NCBI RefSeq assembly: GCF_023703415.1
Contig: NZ_JAGMTU010000005.1
Coordinates: forward strand, 186,001-250,000
Source of the DNA: Microbacterium sp. USTB-Y
Lineage (GTDB): Bacteria; Actinomycetota; Actinomycetes; Actinomycetales; Microbacteriaceae
DNA: 64,000 nucleotides
Direction of reading: 5' to 3'
This document shows, piece by piece, positions 39,384 through 48,795 of the stretch. Position 1 is the first letter of the stretch. Each line of letters opens with the position of its first letter. Below the pieces are notes generated by a model, which had not been told where the DNA came from, ran no database searches, and was given only the letters and a program-made list of their open reading frames with translations. The position numbers were made by a program, and so were the translations under genes.

Positions 39384-41714
39384 TCAGGACGTCGAGGCCG
39401 CGAGCAGGCGCGCACCCAGCAGCGACCGCGGCGCGAGCACGGCCGCGACGCGATCTCGACGGGAGACATGCAGGCGCAGCTCGCGCCGGATGGCATCGAG
39501 GGGTGCCCGGAGGTCTTCCGCCCGCGATCCGGATCCGGACGGCGCGTAGCTCGCGCGTTCGATCGCGCGCACCAGAGCGGCGACGGCGGCGGGATCGACG
39601 CCGCGCTCCCGGACGAGGCGCTCGCCGCGGCGGCGCGGGGACTCCGCGGGCGGGGCGGGCAGACCCAGATCCTGCAGCGTCGCGCGCAGCTCGGCCCACG
39701 CCGCGTCCGCGTCGCCCCGGCGCGCCGCGGCACGCCGGCCCGACAGCTGCACGCGGCGGACGAGGGCCGGGATGAGCAGCACCGCGAGCAGTCCCAGGAT
39801 CGTCCACAGCACCGGAGCCGCGGCGAGGGCGGTCGATGTCGTGCCGCCCGCGCCTCCGGCCTCCGGCACGTCCAGGTTCTTCGGATCCTTCGCGCTGCCG
39901 GTCGCGGTGGGGGCGGGGGAGGGAGCCGTCGTCGCGCCGCCGGTCCCGGCACCACCGGCCGTGGCTGCCGCGGTGAACGCCGTCGGCACGCCGCGGGTGG
40001 CGGTGGGCTCGAACGGCACCCAGCCGATGCCGGAGAAGTAGACCTCCGGCCAGGAGTGCAGCTGATCGGTCGACACCTCGAACACGACCCGCCCGTCGTC
40101 CGACCGCCGATCGGTCGCCGTGCCGGGCAGATACCCCACCACGATCCGCGCCGGCATGCCCAGCGAGCGCGCCATGAGCGCGAACGCGCCCGCGAAGTGC
40201 ACGCAGTACCCTTCGCGCACGGAGAGGAACGTGGCCACCGCGTCGACGTTGGTGCCGTCGAACCGCTCGTCGACGGGCGTCTGCAGCGAGTACCGGAACC
40301 CGGCGCGGAACCAGGTCTGCAGCGCGATCAGGCGGTCGTAGTCGTTGGTCGCGTCGCCGACCACCTGCCGTGCGTCGTCGGCGATGATCGCCGGCATGTC
40401 GGCCGGAAGCGCCCGCAGCTCCGCAGGGGCGTCGGATCCCGAGGCCGAGGAGGCGCGGATCTGATCGAGCGTGGGCACGAGCACCGCGGTGTCGGTCGTG
40501 TAGTTCTGATCCGCGGCGTCGGCGTTCGCGGCGATGACGGTGCGGTTGTCGGGTGCGGCGTTCCAGCCGCCGTCCTCCCCGCGCACCGTGGTGGCCTGAT
40601 AGGGGACCGGAAGCCAGGATCCGGAGATCCCGGCCGTGCGGATCGTCGTCTTGTTCTCGTGCACGGCGACGCCGTCGGGCGCCGTGACGTCCCCGAAGCC
40701 CTGGGAGAGGGGGACGGTGGCGGGCCGGTCCGGCTGCCAGGTCGAGCCGTCGAAGCGGGTGAGGGTCGCGATGCGCAGGTACGGTGGGGTGCCGTCCTGC
40801 GTGATCAGGGTGAGCGCGGTGACGGGAGCGGGACGCCGCAGGTCCTGGCCCAGGTTCAGCGTGGCGCTCAGGGTCGCGCGCCCTCCGCCCGTGCTGATGC
40901 CCGAGGCCGACACCGGCAGGAGCGGGGCCACGACGAGGGCGGCGACGACGGCGATCGCGCCGATGACGACGGCGGGCAGGCGGCGGGTGCGCGCCACCGC
41001 CGCGGACGGAGGAGATGCCGCGGCCGCGTGCGCCCGCGCCGACATGCCCTCGGGCGTCTGCGGCGCGGGAGCGGCGGATCCGGTCGGCGCGAAGCGGACG
41101 CGCAGGAACAGCAGGATCACGACGGCGAGCCCGACGAACCACACCGGATCCAGGCCCTGGTGCACTGCGATCGCGGGCAGCGCGCCGATCACCGTGACCA
41201 GCACCACGGCGACCAGCGGGGATCGCAGCGGGACGAGCAGCAGATCGAGCACGATCGCGACGAGCCCGACCAGGGCCGCGATCGACACCGCGATCGCGAC
41301 GGTCGAAGCCAGGGGCGCGACGCCGCCGCGGATCTCGGCGATCGCCGCGGAGACGAGTGCGTCCACCGCGCGCCACACCTCCGGCGACGGCAGCAGCCAT
41401 GCCTTGCCCAGCTGCCGGCCCGTGAACACGGTGAGGACCACCGTCCCCGCGATCAGCTGAACCACAGGGACCGCGGGGATCGCGATCCACGCCGGCGCCC
41501 GGCGTGCGAGGAGGCGCGTCGCGACCCCCGCGATGATCACCGCGGCGGACGTCGTCGCGGCCCCCGCGCTCCAGCTGCCCGGCTGGAGCACGGCGCTGAG
41601 CGGCCACACGGCGGCGAACACCCCCAACGCGACCAGCAGGGCGGCGGCGACCGGACCCGCTTCCGCGCGGGACGGGCGCGGCGGGCCGGCGTAGGCGCTG
41701 GCGTCAACGGACAT
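39384..41714 (-). CDS. Transglutaminase-like membrane protein (TgpA-type)
   Basis: A 776-residue membrane protein. The first ~250 residues hold six or seven membrane segments (VAAALLVALGVFAAVWPLSA onwards). An extracytoplasmic transglutaminase-like domain at residues ~445-590 has the catalytic Cys in REGYCVHFAGAFALMARSLG, the His in HSWPEVYFSGIGWVPFEPT and a following Asp/Glu. One further membrane segment (VLWTILGLLAVLLIPALV) and a cytosolic tail end the protein. It is the third gene of the moxR-DUF58-tgpA operon and its ATG overlaps the DUF58 gene by 11 bases. The family is thought to act in cell-envelope assembly or proteolysis. Confidence 0.88.
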   Translation of the reverse strand: MSVDASAYAGPPRPSRAEAGPVAAALLVALGVFAAVWPLSAVLQPGSWSAGAATTSAAVIIAGVATRLLARRAPAWIAIPAVPVVQLIAGTVVLTVFTGRQLGKAWLLPSPEVWRAVDALVSAAIAEIRGGVAPLASTVAIAVSIAALVGLVAIVLDLLLVPLRSPLVAVVLVTVIGALPAIAVHQGLDPVWFVGLAVVILLFLRVRFAPTGSAAPAPQTPEGMSARAHAAAASPPSAAVARTRRLPAVVIGAIAVVAALVVAPLLPVSASGISTGGGRATLSATLNLGQDLRRPAPVTALTLITQDGTPPYLRIATLTRFDGSTWQPDRPATVPLSQGFGDVTAPDGVAVHENKTTIRTAGISGSWLPVPYQATTVRGEDGGWNAAPDNRTVIAANADAADQNYTTDTAVLVPTLDQIRASSASGSDAPAELRALPADMPAIIADDARQVVGDATNDYDRLIALQTWFRAGFRYSLQTPVDERFDGTNVDAVATFLSVREGYCVHFAGAFALMARSLGMPARIVVGYLPGTATDRRSDDGRVVFEVSTDQLHSWPEVYFSGIGWVPFEPTATRGVPTAFTAAATAGGAGTGGATTAPSPAPTATGSAKDPKNLDVPEAGGAGGTTSTALAAAPVLWTILGLLAVLLIPALVRRVQLSGRRAAARRGDADAAWAELRATLQDLGLPAPPAESPRRRGERLVRERGVDPAAVAALVRAIERASYAPSGSGSRAEDLRAPLDAIRRELRLHVSRRDRVAAVLAPRSLLGARLLAASTS

Positions 41715-43041
41715 GGGCGGTCTCCGGGGGCGGTCCGGCCTCGTCCTCGCGCCCCGCCGGGGCGGGCCGGCGGTGCTGCGGGTGTCCGGATCCGGCATCC
41801 GTGCTCGCGGATCCGGGATCCGCGGCGCCGGCATCCGCCCAGGCCTCGGCGGGGTCGTCGCCCAGCGCGGCCGTCCGCCAGCCCTGGAGGGAGGCGGCGG
41901 GAAGCGCGTCCGCGGCGGATGAGGTCGCGAGCAGGATCGGGGTGCCGGCGCCGCCGTGCGGCAGCGAACCGGCGTCGGCGGCGTCGATCGACCCCGTGAT
42001 CATGACGAGCGGGCCGACGGTGTGGCCCTCGCTCGCCGCGGGGAGTCCGTGGTCGCGCTCGCCGGAGCGCGGCGTGATCCCGGCGAGGCTCACGAGCAGC
42101 CCGTCGCGCTCGTCCTCCGCTCCGCGCAGCCGGCCGATCAGCACGCCGGTCGCATCGACGACGTCGACCGCGAATCCCTGATCCACGAGGTGCACCGCGA
42201 TCGAGGCGCAGGCGGTCACCGCCCGGTCGAAGGCATCGGGATCCGCGCCCGGCCAGCGCGTTCCGGCGCGGTCGAGGACGACGAGAGCATCCGGGCTGGA
42301 CTCCTGCTCCTCCTGGCGCACCATGAGATCGCCGCGGTGCGCGGTGGCGCGCCAGTGGATGCGTCGCATCGAGTCGCCGGGCACGTACCGGCGCGGCGAG
42401 AGGTTGTCGGCGCCCTGCCCGAGGCGGTGCGACGAGGTCTGGGCGGTGCCGCCGGCGCGCCCGGTGCGGTCGGCGAGCCGCGGGAGGGGCAGCACGGCGG
42501 GCACGATCGTGATCGGTGTGACGTCGCCCAGCTCGTCGGTGCGGGTGAACATCCCGAACGGGTCGGCGGTGCTCAGGCGCAGCGGTCCGAGCGAGGCGAG
42601 TCCGCGCCGCGCTCCCGAGATCGGATAGGTCATCGACATGGTCGTGCCGCCGGGGATCGGCTCCGCGTCCGCGGCGGGGAACGGCCCGGCCGCCTGGCCG
42701 TGCACGGCGGCGGGGAGGGCATCGCTCCAGCGCCCGGCGGGCGGGCGCAGCAGGGTGCGCAGCTCGACCCGCATCCGCACCGTGGTGTCGTCGCCGACCG
42801 TGAGCAGGTCGGCCGCCACGGCGCGGTTCACCCGCACGCGCCGCCGGGGCGCGAACACGAACAGCGCGGCGAGCACGAGCAGGCCGAACAGCAGCGCCGC
42901 GACGTACAACAGCACCGGCGCGGCGAGCACGTTCGCGCCGATCACGAGCAGGATCCCGACCAGGAGCGCGCTCGCCCCCCGTCCGGTCATCCGCCGCCCG
43001 GACGGATCCGCCGGACGCCGCTCCCGCCTCGGCCGGGTCAT
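41704..43041 (-). CDS. DUF58-domain membrane protein
   Basis: A 445-residue protein. Two adjacent membrane segments (ALLVGILLVIGANVLAAPVL, LLFGLLVLAALFVFAP) are followed by a beta-rich region and a DUF58/vWA-like domain with the hallmark YVPGDSMRRIHWRATAHRGD (residues ~225-245) and EEQESSPDALVVLDRAG. DUF58 proteins pair with MoxR AAA+ ATPases. The Pro/Asp-rich C-terminal tail is disordered. The ATG lies four bases after the moxR stop, so the operon is tightly coupled. Confidence 0.88.
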   Translation of the reverse strand: MTRPRRERRPADPSGRRMTGRGASALLVGILLVIGANVLAAPVLLYVAALLFGLLVLAALFVFAPRRRVRVNRAVAADLLTVGDDTTVRMRVELRTLLRPPAGRWSDALPAAVHGQAAGPFPAADAEPIPGGTTMSMTYPISGARRGLASLGPLRLSTADPFGMFTRTDELGDVTPITIVPAVLPLPRLADRTGRAGGTAQTSSHRLGQGADNLSPRRYVPGDSMRRIHWRATAHRGDLMVRQEEQESSPDALVVLDRAGTRWPGADPDAFDRAVTACASIAVHLVDQGFAVDVVDATGVLIGRLRGAEDERDGLLVSLAGITPRSGERDHGLPAASEGHTVGPLVMITGSIDAADAGSLPHGGAGTPILLATSSAADALPAASLQGWRTAALGDDPAEAWADAGAADPGSASTDAGSGHPQHRRPAPAGREDEAGPPPETAHVR

Positions 43042-43045
43042 CGTG

Positions 43046-44074
43046 TCACCGGGGCAGGCCGACCGGAACCGGGATCCGCCGCACGATCGCCTCCAGCGCC
43101 GACTCGATGGGCCGGGCGCCGGCCCGGTGCAGTCCGCGGGCCGCGATGAGCCGATGCGCGAAGACGTCCGGCAGCAGCGCCGTGAGGTCGTCCGGGATGA
43201 CGTAGTCCCGCCCGTCCAGGGCCGCCTGCACCTTCGCGGCGCGCACGAGCTGCAGCGTGGCGCGCGGGCTCGCCCCCAGGTGCAGGTTGGGGTCGGTGCG
43301 GGTGGCCTGCGACAGTGCGACGGCGTACTCCTCGAGCGCCGGGGCGACGTGCACGGCCCGCGCCCACGTGATGAGCCCCCGCACATCGGACGCGGCGAGC
43401 ACCGGCCGGATCGCGTCGAGCGGGTTGGCCGTGTCGCGCTGGCGCAGCATCAGGGTCTCGGCGGCCGCATCGGGATAGCCCATCGAGATGCGCATCATGA
43501 AGCGGTCGCGCTGCGCCTCCGGCAGGGCATAGGTGCCCTCCATCTCCAGGGGGTTCTGCGTGGCGACGACGAGGAAGGGATCCGGCAGCGGGCGCGAGTG
43601 ACCGTCGACCGTCACCTGGTGCTCCTCCATCGCCTCCAGCAGGGCCGACTGCGTCTTGGGGGAGGAGCGGTTGATCTCATCCGCGATCACGATGTGCGCG
43701 AACACCGCGCCGGGCTTGAACTCGAACTCCTGGGCGACGGGGTTGTAGACGCTGACCCCGGTGACGTCGCCGGGCAGCAGGTCGGGGGTGAACTGGATCC
43801 GGCGCACGGTCGCATCGATGCTCGCGGCGAGGGCGCGGGCGAGCATCGTCTTGCCGACCCCCGGCACGTCCTCCACGAGCAGATGGCCCTCGGCGAGCAG
43901 GCACACCAGAGCGCTGCGGACGGCGTCGTCCTTGCCGTCGATCACCGCCGTGATGGAGTCGAGGATCGCGGCGGTCTGCCGGGCGAACCCGGCCGCGTCG
44001 ATCCCGTCGGCGGATCCGGTGCGCGTCTGCGGGGCCGTGCTCGTGGCGACGTCGGCGGCGTTCGTGGCGTGCAT
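43046..44074 (-). CDS. MoxR-family AAA+ ATPase
   Basis: A 342-residue chaperone-like ATPase. Walker A is VEDVPGVGKTMLARALAASI (residues ~73-92), Walker B IVIADEINRSSPKTQSALLE (residues ~133-152) and sensor 1 LVVATQNPLEMEGTYALPEA. The C-terminal lid has ASPRATLQLVRAAKVQA. MoxR proteins remodel vWA/DUF58 partners, here encoded immediately downstream. The ATG at 44074 has a gagaggga ribosome-binding site. It heads the operon moxR-DUF58-tgpA and probably also reads into the helicase gene. Confidence 0.93.
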   Translation of the reverse strand: MHATNAADVATSTAPQTRTGSADGIDAAGFARQTAAILDSITAVIDGKDDAVRSALVCLLAEGHLLVEDVPGVGKTMLARALAASIDATVRRIQFTPDLLPGDVTGVSVYNPVAQEFEFKPGAVFAHIVIADEINRSSPKTQSALLEAMEEHQVTVDGHSRPLPDPFLVVATQNPLEMEGTYALPEAQRDRFMMRISMGYPDAAAETLMLRQRDTANPLDAIRPVLAASDVRGLITWARAVHVAPALEEYAVALSQATRTDPNLHLGASPRATLQLVRAAKVQAALDGRDYVIPDDLTALLPDVFAHRLIAARGLHRAGARPIESALEAIVRRIPVPVGLPR

Positions 44075-44202
44075 GCGTCCCTCTCACCGGGCGCCGCGGT
44101 GCGCCCGCGTCTCGATCGTAACCCGCGCCCGGGACAGGCGGGCCGGGGATCCGATCCGCCGCCCGGTCCGACCCGCCCGCGACCTCGGGTAGACTGGTCG
44201 AC

Positions 44203-44292
44203 GGCTCTCCGCGTGGCGGCACCCAGGCCAACTCCCCCAGGGCGGAAACGCAGCAAGGGTAACCGGGCTCTGTCGGGTGCGCGGAGGGTCTT
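44203..44292 (+). ncRNA. ffs: Signal recognition particle 4.5S RNA (small bacterial type)
   Basis: The conserved apical domain is present: ggccaactcccccagg, then gcggaaacgcagcaagggtaa, with the SRP54-binding symmetric and asymmetric loops. The closing helix pairs ggctctccgcg with cgcggagggtc. TAGACT (44190-44195) is the -10. The 3' end is followed by tttt-c-tttt. Ends are approximate within a few bases. Confidence 0.92.
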
Positions 44293-44384
44293 TTCTTTTG
44301 CCCGGAACCCGTGCGCCGCCTTTGCCCGCAGCCGGTCGCACCGTCTGCGGCACGCGGGTTCCGCCGCACGCGAGTCCGACGCGC

Positions 44385-44390
44385 TAGGGT
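44385..44390 (+). promoter_or_regulatory. -10 element, leaderless membrane-protein gene
   Basis: TAGGGT ends 6 bases before the ATG at 44397. Confidence 0.4.
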
Positions 44391-44396
44391 CCGAGC

Positions 44397-45095
44397 ATGG
44401 GACACGACGAGCACCGGCCCACCGTCTACTCCGCGGTGCCGAAGAACCTCACCGCGCCGTACGTCATCCCGCCGCTCGAGCACGATCAGAGGGGGCGTCC
44501 GCGGACGGTCGGCGCGCCTGAGCCCGCCCCGGCGCGCGCCCGCTCGTGGGCGCCGCTCCTCTTCATCGCGATCGCGGCGCTCATCGCCGTCCCCGCCGCG
44601 ATCGCGCTCTTCTCGGGACTCGCGGATCAGCCCGCCTCCGACGACGCGGCGCCGCCCGCGGTCGAGACCTCCGCCGCCGTGCCGCCCACGGCGGCGCCGG
44701 CTCCGGCCGCGCCGGCCGTCGATCCGGCGTTCCCGGCGCTGGATCCGGCTCAGCTGAAGGCCCTCCTGCAGGACGTCGCCGCGCACGCGGGCGAGCGGCA
44801 CACCGCGTACGTCGAGATGCAGGTCGGCACGGAGAGCATCCCGCAGAGCCTGCGGGACACGACGGGCCTCGTCGGCTTCGCGGGCGCGGAGCAGCCCGCG
44901 CGAACGCTGCAGGATGCGGGGAATCCGGTCGCGCTCACGGCGGATCCGGGGATCCTCGACGCCGCCGTGCGTGGAGACGTGCTGCGGATCCGGTTCACCG
45001 TCGTCGGCGCCGCCGACCGCACCACGATCTACAACGGCTCCGGCATCGCCGAGCTGCACGTCGTGGGCGCCGAGAAGGTCGCCTCGTTCTCCTGA
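44397..45095 (+). CDS. Hypothetical single-pass membrane protein
   Basis: A 232-residue protein I do not recognise. A ~50-residue cytosolic N-terminus precedes one membrane segment (WAPLLFIAIAALIAVPAAIA, residues ~50-69). A Pro/Ala-rich linker (~residues 78-112) leads to a small extracytoplasmic domain (LKALLQDVAAHAGERHTAYV, LRIRFTVVGAADRTTIYNGS). No catalytic motif is visible. It has its own leaderless promoter and lies between ffs and the sugar-phosphorylase pair, without evident functional linkage. Confidence 0.65.
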   Translation: MGHDEHRPTVYSAVPKNLTAPYVIPPLEHDQRGRPRTVGAPEPAPARARSWAPLLFIAIAALIAVPAAIALFSGLADQPASDDAAPPAVETSAAVPPTAAPAPAAPAVDPAFPALDPAQLKALLQDVAAHAGERHTAYVEMQVGTESIPQSLRDTTGLVGFAGAEQPARTLQDAGNPVALTADPGILDAAVRGDVLRIRFTVVGAADRTTIYNGSGIAELHVVGAEKVASFS

Positions 45096-45291
45096 GCGCG
45101 GCCCCGCCGCCGGGCCCGCGCCCGGCTCGCGATCGACCGGGCGCGGAGCGGGGTCGGACGGCTCGGAAACGGTCGCGAATCGGGCCTTCCCGCACCTTCC
45201 GGAGGGCACCGTCGCCCACTACTCTGGACAGGGTGGCACCCAGACGTGCCGATCCGACCGATCCCGCTCTCAGCCACCCGGAGGCCTCGCC

Positions 45292-46029
45292 GTGCCCGAC
45301 ACCCCCGCAGCGCTTCCCGATCTGCACCGCGCCGCCGCCGTGCTCTTCGATCTGGACGGTGTGCTGACCCCGACCGCCGAGGTGCACATGCGCGCCTGGA
45401 AGGCCGTGTTCGACGAGGTCTTCACCCTCTGGGGAATCCAGCCCGCGTACACCGACGACGACTACTTCGCCTACGTCGACGGCAAGAAGCGCTACGACGG
45501 CGTCGCGAGCCTGCTGCGCAGCCGCAACGTCGAGATCGCGTGGGGATCCGTGGACGACGACCCCGAGGCCGACACGATCTGCGGCATCGGCAACCGCAAG
45601 AACGTCGCCTTCTCCGAGGCGCTGCGCCGCGACGGCATCGCGCCCTATCCCGGATCCCTGGCCCTGCTCGAGGAGCTGCGCGAGGCCGGTGTCCCGCTCG
45701 CCGTCGTGTCCAGCTCGAAGAACGCCGAAGAGGTGCTGACCTCGGCGGGCATCCGCGACTTCTTCACGGTCGTCGTCGACGGCGTCGTGGCAGAGCGCGA
45801 GCACCTCGCCTCCAAGCCCGCTCCCGACGTGTTCCGGGTGGGCGCCGAGCGCATCGGCGTCGATCCCGCGTCCGCGGTCGCCGTCGAGGACGCCACCAGC
45901 GGCGTCGCGTCCGCCGCCGCGGCGGGCTACGGCACGGTGGTCGGCGTCGACCGCGGCGCCGGATCCGACTCCCTCCTCGCCCATGGCGCCACGGTCGTCG
46001 TCGACGACCTCTCCCGCTTCCTGTCCTGA
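45292..46029 (+). CDS. pgmB: Beta-phosphoglucomutase (HAD superfamily)
   Basis: A 245-residue cytosolic HAD phosphotransferase that converts beta-glucose-1-phosphate to glucose-6-phosphate. Motif I is VLFDLDGVLTPTAEVHMRAW (nucleophile Asp near residue 17, acid-base Asp two residues later). Motif II is AVVSSSKN, the conserved Lys is in ASKPAPDVF and motif IV is VAVEDATSGV. The cap domain has YVDGKKRYDGVASLL, the substrate-binding loop of this branch. The GTG at 45292 follows a ggaggcctc ribosome-binding site. It lies 29 bases before the GH65 phosphorylase that would supply its substrate. Confidence 0.9.
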   Translation: MPDTPAALPDLHRAAAVLFDLDGVLTPTAEVHMRAWKAVFDEVFTLWGIQPAYTDDDYFAYVDGKKRYDGVASLLRSRNVEIAWGSVDDDPEADTICGIGNRKNVAFSEALRRDGIAPYPGSLALLEELREAGVPLAVVSSSKNAEEVLTSAGIRDFFTVVVDGVVAEREHLASKPAPDVFRVGAERIGVDPASAVAVEDATSGVASAAAAGYGTVVGVDRGAGSDSLLAHGATVVVDDLSRFLS

Positions 46030-46058
46030 CCCGCCATCCCTTTCACGGAGAGCACTGC

Positions 46059-48563
46059 ATGATCGACCGCGACCTCTTCCCCGTCGACCCCTGGCGTCTC
46101 GTCGAGACGCAGTACCCGCATGCGAACCCCGGCGTCTCGGAGACGCTGCTCGGTCTCGGCAACGGCTACCTGGGCCTGCGCGGCAACCACATCGAGGGGC
46201 GCAGCGCGCTCGAGCACGGCACGTTCATCAACGGGCTGCACGAGACCTGGAAGATCCGTCACGCGGAACAGGCCTTCGGCTTCGCCGAGGTCGGCCAGAC
46301 CATCGTGAACGCCCCCGATGCGAAGGTCATGCGGGTGTACGTCGACGACGAGCCGCTGAGCTTCGACGAGGCCGACGTGCGCGAGTACCGGCGCGAGCTC
46401 GACTTCCGCACCGGCATCCTGCAGCGCGAAGTGCTCTGGGAGACGCCGTCCGGCAAGCGCGTGCGGATCCGCGATGAGCGCATCGTGTCGTTCGTCGAGC
46501 GTCACCTCGCCGTGCTCCGCCTCGAGGTCACCGTCGAGAACGCCGACGCCCCAGTGACGATCTCCTGCCAGCTGCTGAACCGGCAGGACGGCGAGGACGT
46601 CTACGGCGGCGTCCCGTCGATGGCCGTCGGCTCGCCGGGGGAGAAGGCGGGCTTCGACCCGCGCAAGGCGGAGCGGTTCGGCGACCGGGTGCTGCAGCCC
46701 GCCGAGTTCTGGCAGGACGGGGAGCGCTCCGCTCTCGCCTACCGGGTCGCGAACTCGGGCATGACCCTCGCCGTCGTCGCCGACCACGTGGTCGAGACCG
46801 AGAACGACTACACCGCCCGGCAGCTGGTCGAGCCGGACATCGCCAAGAACGTGTTCCGGGTGCAGGCGAAGGCGGGCGTCCCCACGCGGGTGACGAAGCT
46901 CGTCAGCTACCACACGTCGCGCGGTGTGCCCGCGCGCGAGCTCATCGACCGCTGCCGGCGCACGCTCGACCGCGCCGCCGTCGAGGGGGTCGAGGCGCAG
47001 TTCGCCAAGCAGGCGGAGTGGCTGACCGCGTTCTGGGAGCGCAGCGACGTGCGCATCGCCGGGCACGACGACCTGCAGCAGGCGACCCGCTGGTGCCTGT
47101 TCCAGATCGCGCAGGCGTCCGCGCGCGCGGACGGCGCCGGCGTCTCGGCGAAGGGCGTGTCGGGATCCGGCTACGGCGGGCACTACTTCTGGGACACCGA
47201 GGTGTACGTGCTGCCGTTCCTCACCTACACGTCGCCGCAGTTCGCGCGCAACGCGCTGCGCTGCCGGGTCCATATGCTGCCCGCCGCGCGCCGCCGCGCC
47301 GGCCAGCTGAACGAGGGCGGGGCGCTGTTCCCGTGGCGCACCATCAACGGCGAGGAGGCCAGCGCGTACTACGCCGCGGGCACCGCGCAGTACCACATCA
47401 ACGCCGATGTCAGCTATGCGCTCGGCAAGTACGTGCGCGCCACCGGCGACGACGACTTCCTGTACCGCCAGGGCGTGGACATCGCTGTGGAGACCGCGCG
47501 GATGTGGGCGACGCTCGGGTTCTGGCGCTCGGCCGAGGGGCTGGACACGTTTCACATCCACGGCGTGACCGGGCCGGACGAGTACACCACCGTCGTCAAC
47601 GACAACCTGTTCACGAACGTGATGGCGCGCTACAACCTGCGTTTCGCCGCGCGGGTGGTGCGGGAGATGGCCGCCGACGCGCCCGAGGCGTACGACGCCG
47701 CCGTGGAGCGGCTCGGCCTCGACCCCTCCGAGGTCGAGCAGTGGGAGCGCGCCGCCGACGCGATGCACATCCCGTTCAGCCCGGCCCTGGGGATCCACCC
47801 GCAGGACTCGCTCTTCCTCGAGCGGGAGGTGTGGGATCTGCCGCACACCCCGGCCGAGCAGCGCCCGCTGCTGCTGCACTTCCACCCGCTGGTGATCTAT
47901 CGGTTCCAGGTGCTGAAGCAGGCCGACGTCGTGCTCGCGCTGTTCCTGCAGGGCAATCACTTCACCGAGGCCGAGAAGCTCGCCGACTTCGAGTACTACG
48001 ACCCGCTGACCACGGGTGACTCGACGCTGTCGGCCGTGGTGCAGTCGATCCTCGCCGCGGAGGTCGGCTACCAGGATCTCGCGCACGAGTACTTCGAGCA
48101 CGCGATCTACGTCGACCTGGGCGACCTGCACCGCAACGCCTCCGACGGGGTGCACGTGGCCTCGGCCGGCGGCGTCTGGACGGCGCTCGTGTCCGGCTTC
48201 GGCGGCATGCGCGACCACGACGGCGAGCTCAGCTTCGACCCGCGGCTGCCGACGGACTGGCCCGAGCTGTCGTACCCGCTGCAGTGGCGCGGGTCCCAGC
48301 TGCAGATCACGCTGACCGCGGACCGGCTGCTCGTCGAGGTGCGCACCGGCGATCCGGTCTCGTTCTCGGTGCGCGGGGCGATGTTCACGGCCTCGACCGA
48401 GGCGCCGGCGGCGGTGCCCCTGGCGAATCAGGGGCCGGTGCTCCGCGGGCGGCCCGAGTTCGGTCGTCAGGCGCTGCGCGAGGACGGCACGATCCTCTCG
48501 CCGACGGTGCCGACGACATCGGCCATCCCGATCGTCGGGTACGTCGGAGAGTCGGGGGAGTAG
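46059..48563 (+). CDS. GH65-family disaccharide phosphorylase (maltose/trehalose/kojibiose type)
   Basis: An 834-residue cytosolic glycoside phosphorylase that cleaves an alpha-glucosidic disaccharide with phosphate to beta-glucose-1-phosphate and glucose by an inverting mechanism. The N-terminal beta-sandwich begins near ETLLGLGNGYLGLRGNH (residues ~28-44). The catalytic (alpha/alpha)6 barrel contains FWDTEVYVLPFLTYTSP and HIHGVTGPDEYTTVVNDN (residues ~500-517), whose Glu is the general acid. HFHPLVIYRFQVLKQADVVL is also characteristic. The specific disaccharide cannot be read from sequence. The pairing with beta-phosphoglucomutase directly upstream is the standard arrangement. Confidence 0.9.
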   Translation: MIDRDLFPVDPWRLVETQYPHANPGVSETLLGLGNGYLGLRGNHIEGRSALEHGTFINGLHETWKIRHAEQAFGFAEVGQTIVNAPDAKVMRVYVDDEPLSFDEADVREYRRELDFRTGILQREVLWETPSGKRVRIRDERIVSFVERHLAVLRLEVTVENADAPVTISCQLLNRQDGEDVYGGVPSMAVGSPGEKAGFDPRKAERFGDRVLQPAEFWQDGERSALAYRVANSGMTLAVVADHVVETENDYTARQLVEPDIAKNVFRVQAKAGVPTRVTKLVSYHTSRGVPARELIDRCRRTLDRAAVEGVEAQFAKQAEWLTAFWERSDVRIAGHDDLQQATRWCLFQIAQASARADGAGVSAKGVSGSGYGGHYFWDTEVYVLPFLTYTSPQFARNALRCRVHMLPAARRRAGQLNEGGALFPWRTINGEEASAYYAAGTAQYHINADVSYALGKYVRATGDDDFLYRQGVDIAVETARMWATLGFWRSAEGLDTFHIHGVTGPDEYTTVVNDNLFTNVMARYNLRFAARVVREMAADAPEAYDAAVERLGLDPSEVEQWERAADAMHIPFSPALGIHPQDSLFLEREVWDLPHTPAEQRPLLLHFHPLVIYRFQVLKQADVVLALFLQGNHFTEAEKLADFEYYDPLTTGDSTLSAVVQSILAAEVGYQDLAHEYFEHAIYVDLGDLHRNASDGVHVASAGGVWTALVSGFGGMRDHDGELSFDPRLPTDWPELSYPLQWRGSQLQITLTADRLLVEVRTGDPVSFSVRGAMFTASTEAPAAVPLANQGPVLRGRPEFGRQALREDGTILSPTVPTTSAIPIVGYVGESGE

Positions 48564-48608
48564 CGCCCGGCGCAGGGCCGGCGGGACCGGCGGGGCGCGC
48601 ACCCCGCG

Positions 48609-48709
48609 CGGAGATGTGCGCTTCGCGCGGAGATGTGCGCTTCGCTCGGAGATGTGCGCTTCGCTCGGACGGAATCCAGGATCCGGTCCGCGCGAAGCGC
48701 ACTTCTCCG
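48609..48709. repeat. Three 19-bp tandem repeats plus one inverted copy
   Basis: Units cggagatgtgcgcttcgcK start at 48609, 48628 and 48647. An inverted copy (gcgaagcgcacttctccg, 48692-48709) differs at one base. Together they can form a long hairpin after the phosphorylase gene and may act in transcription termination. The block is not CRISPR-like because units abut without spacers. Confidence 0.8.
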
Positions 48710-48783
48710 AAGCTGGGGCACAGGCGGGGCGGATCCGAACGAGCGCCGGGGACCGACCCGGTCCGAATGTCGCAGGCACGCTC

Positions 48784-48789
48784 TAGGCT
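48784..48789 (+). promoter_or_regulatory. -10 element, leaderless dnaX
   Basis: TAGGCT ends 6 bases before the GTG at 48796; there is no ribosome-binding site. Confidence 0.55.
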
Positions 48790-48795
48790 TGTCGG

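Noticed and set aside
39325..41607. Upstream extension of the helicase frame to 1739 codons
   Set aside because: The extension overlaps the transglutaminase gene in another frame and has Arg/Ala/Gly-rich noise. The helicase begins at an ATG with a good ribosome-binding site at 39324.
48609..48709. CRISPR-like array
   Set aside because: The units are 19 bases, abut directly without spacers, and no cas genes are near.
45927..48779. A 950-codon minus-strand frame opposite the GH65 gene
   Set aside because: Low-complexity His/Arg/Val-rich translation typical of antisense to high-GC genes; the plus strand has a full GH65 enzyme.
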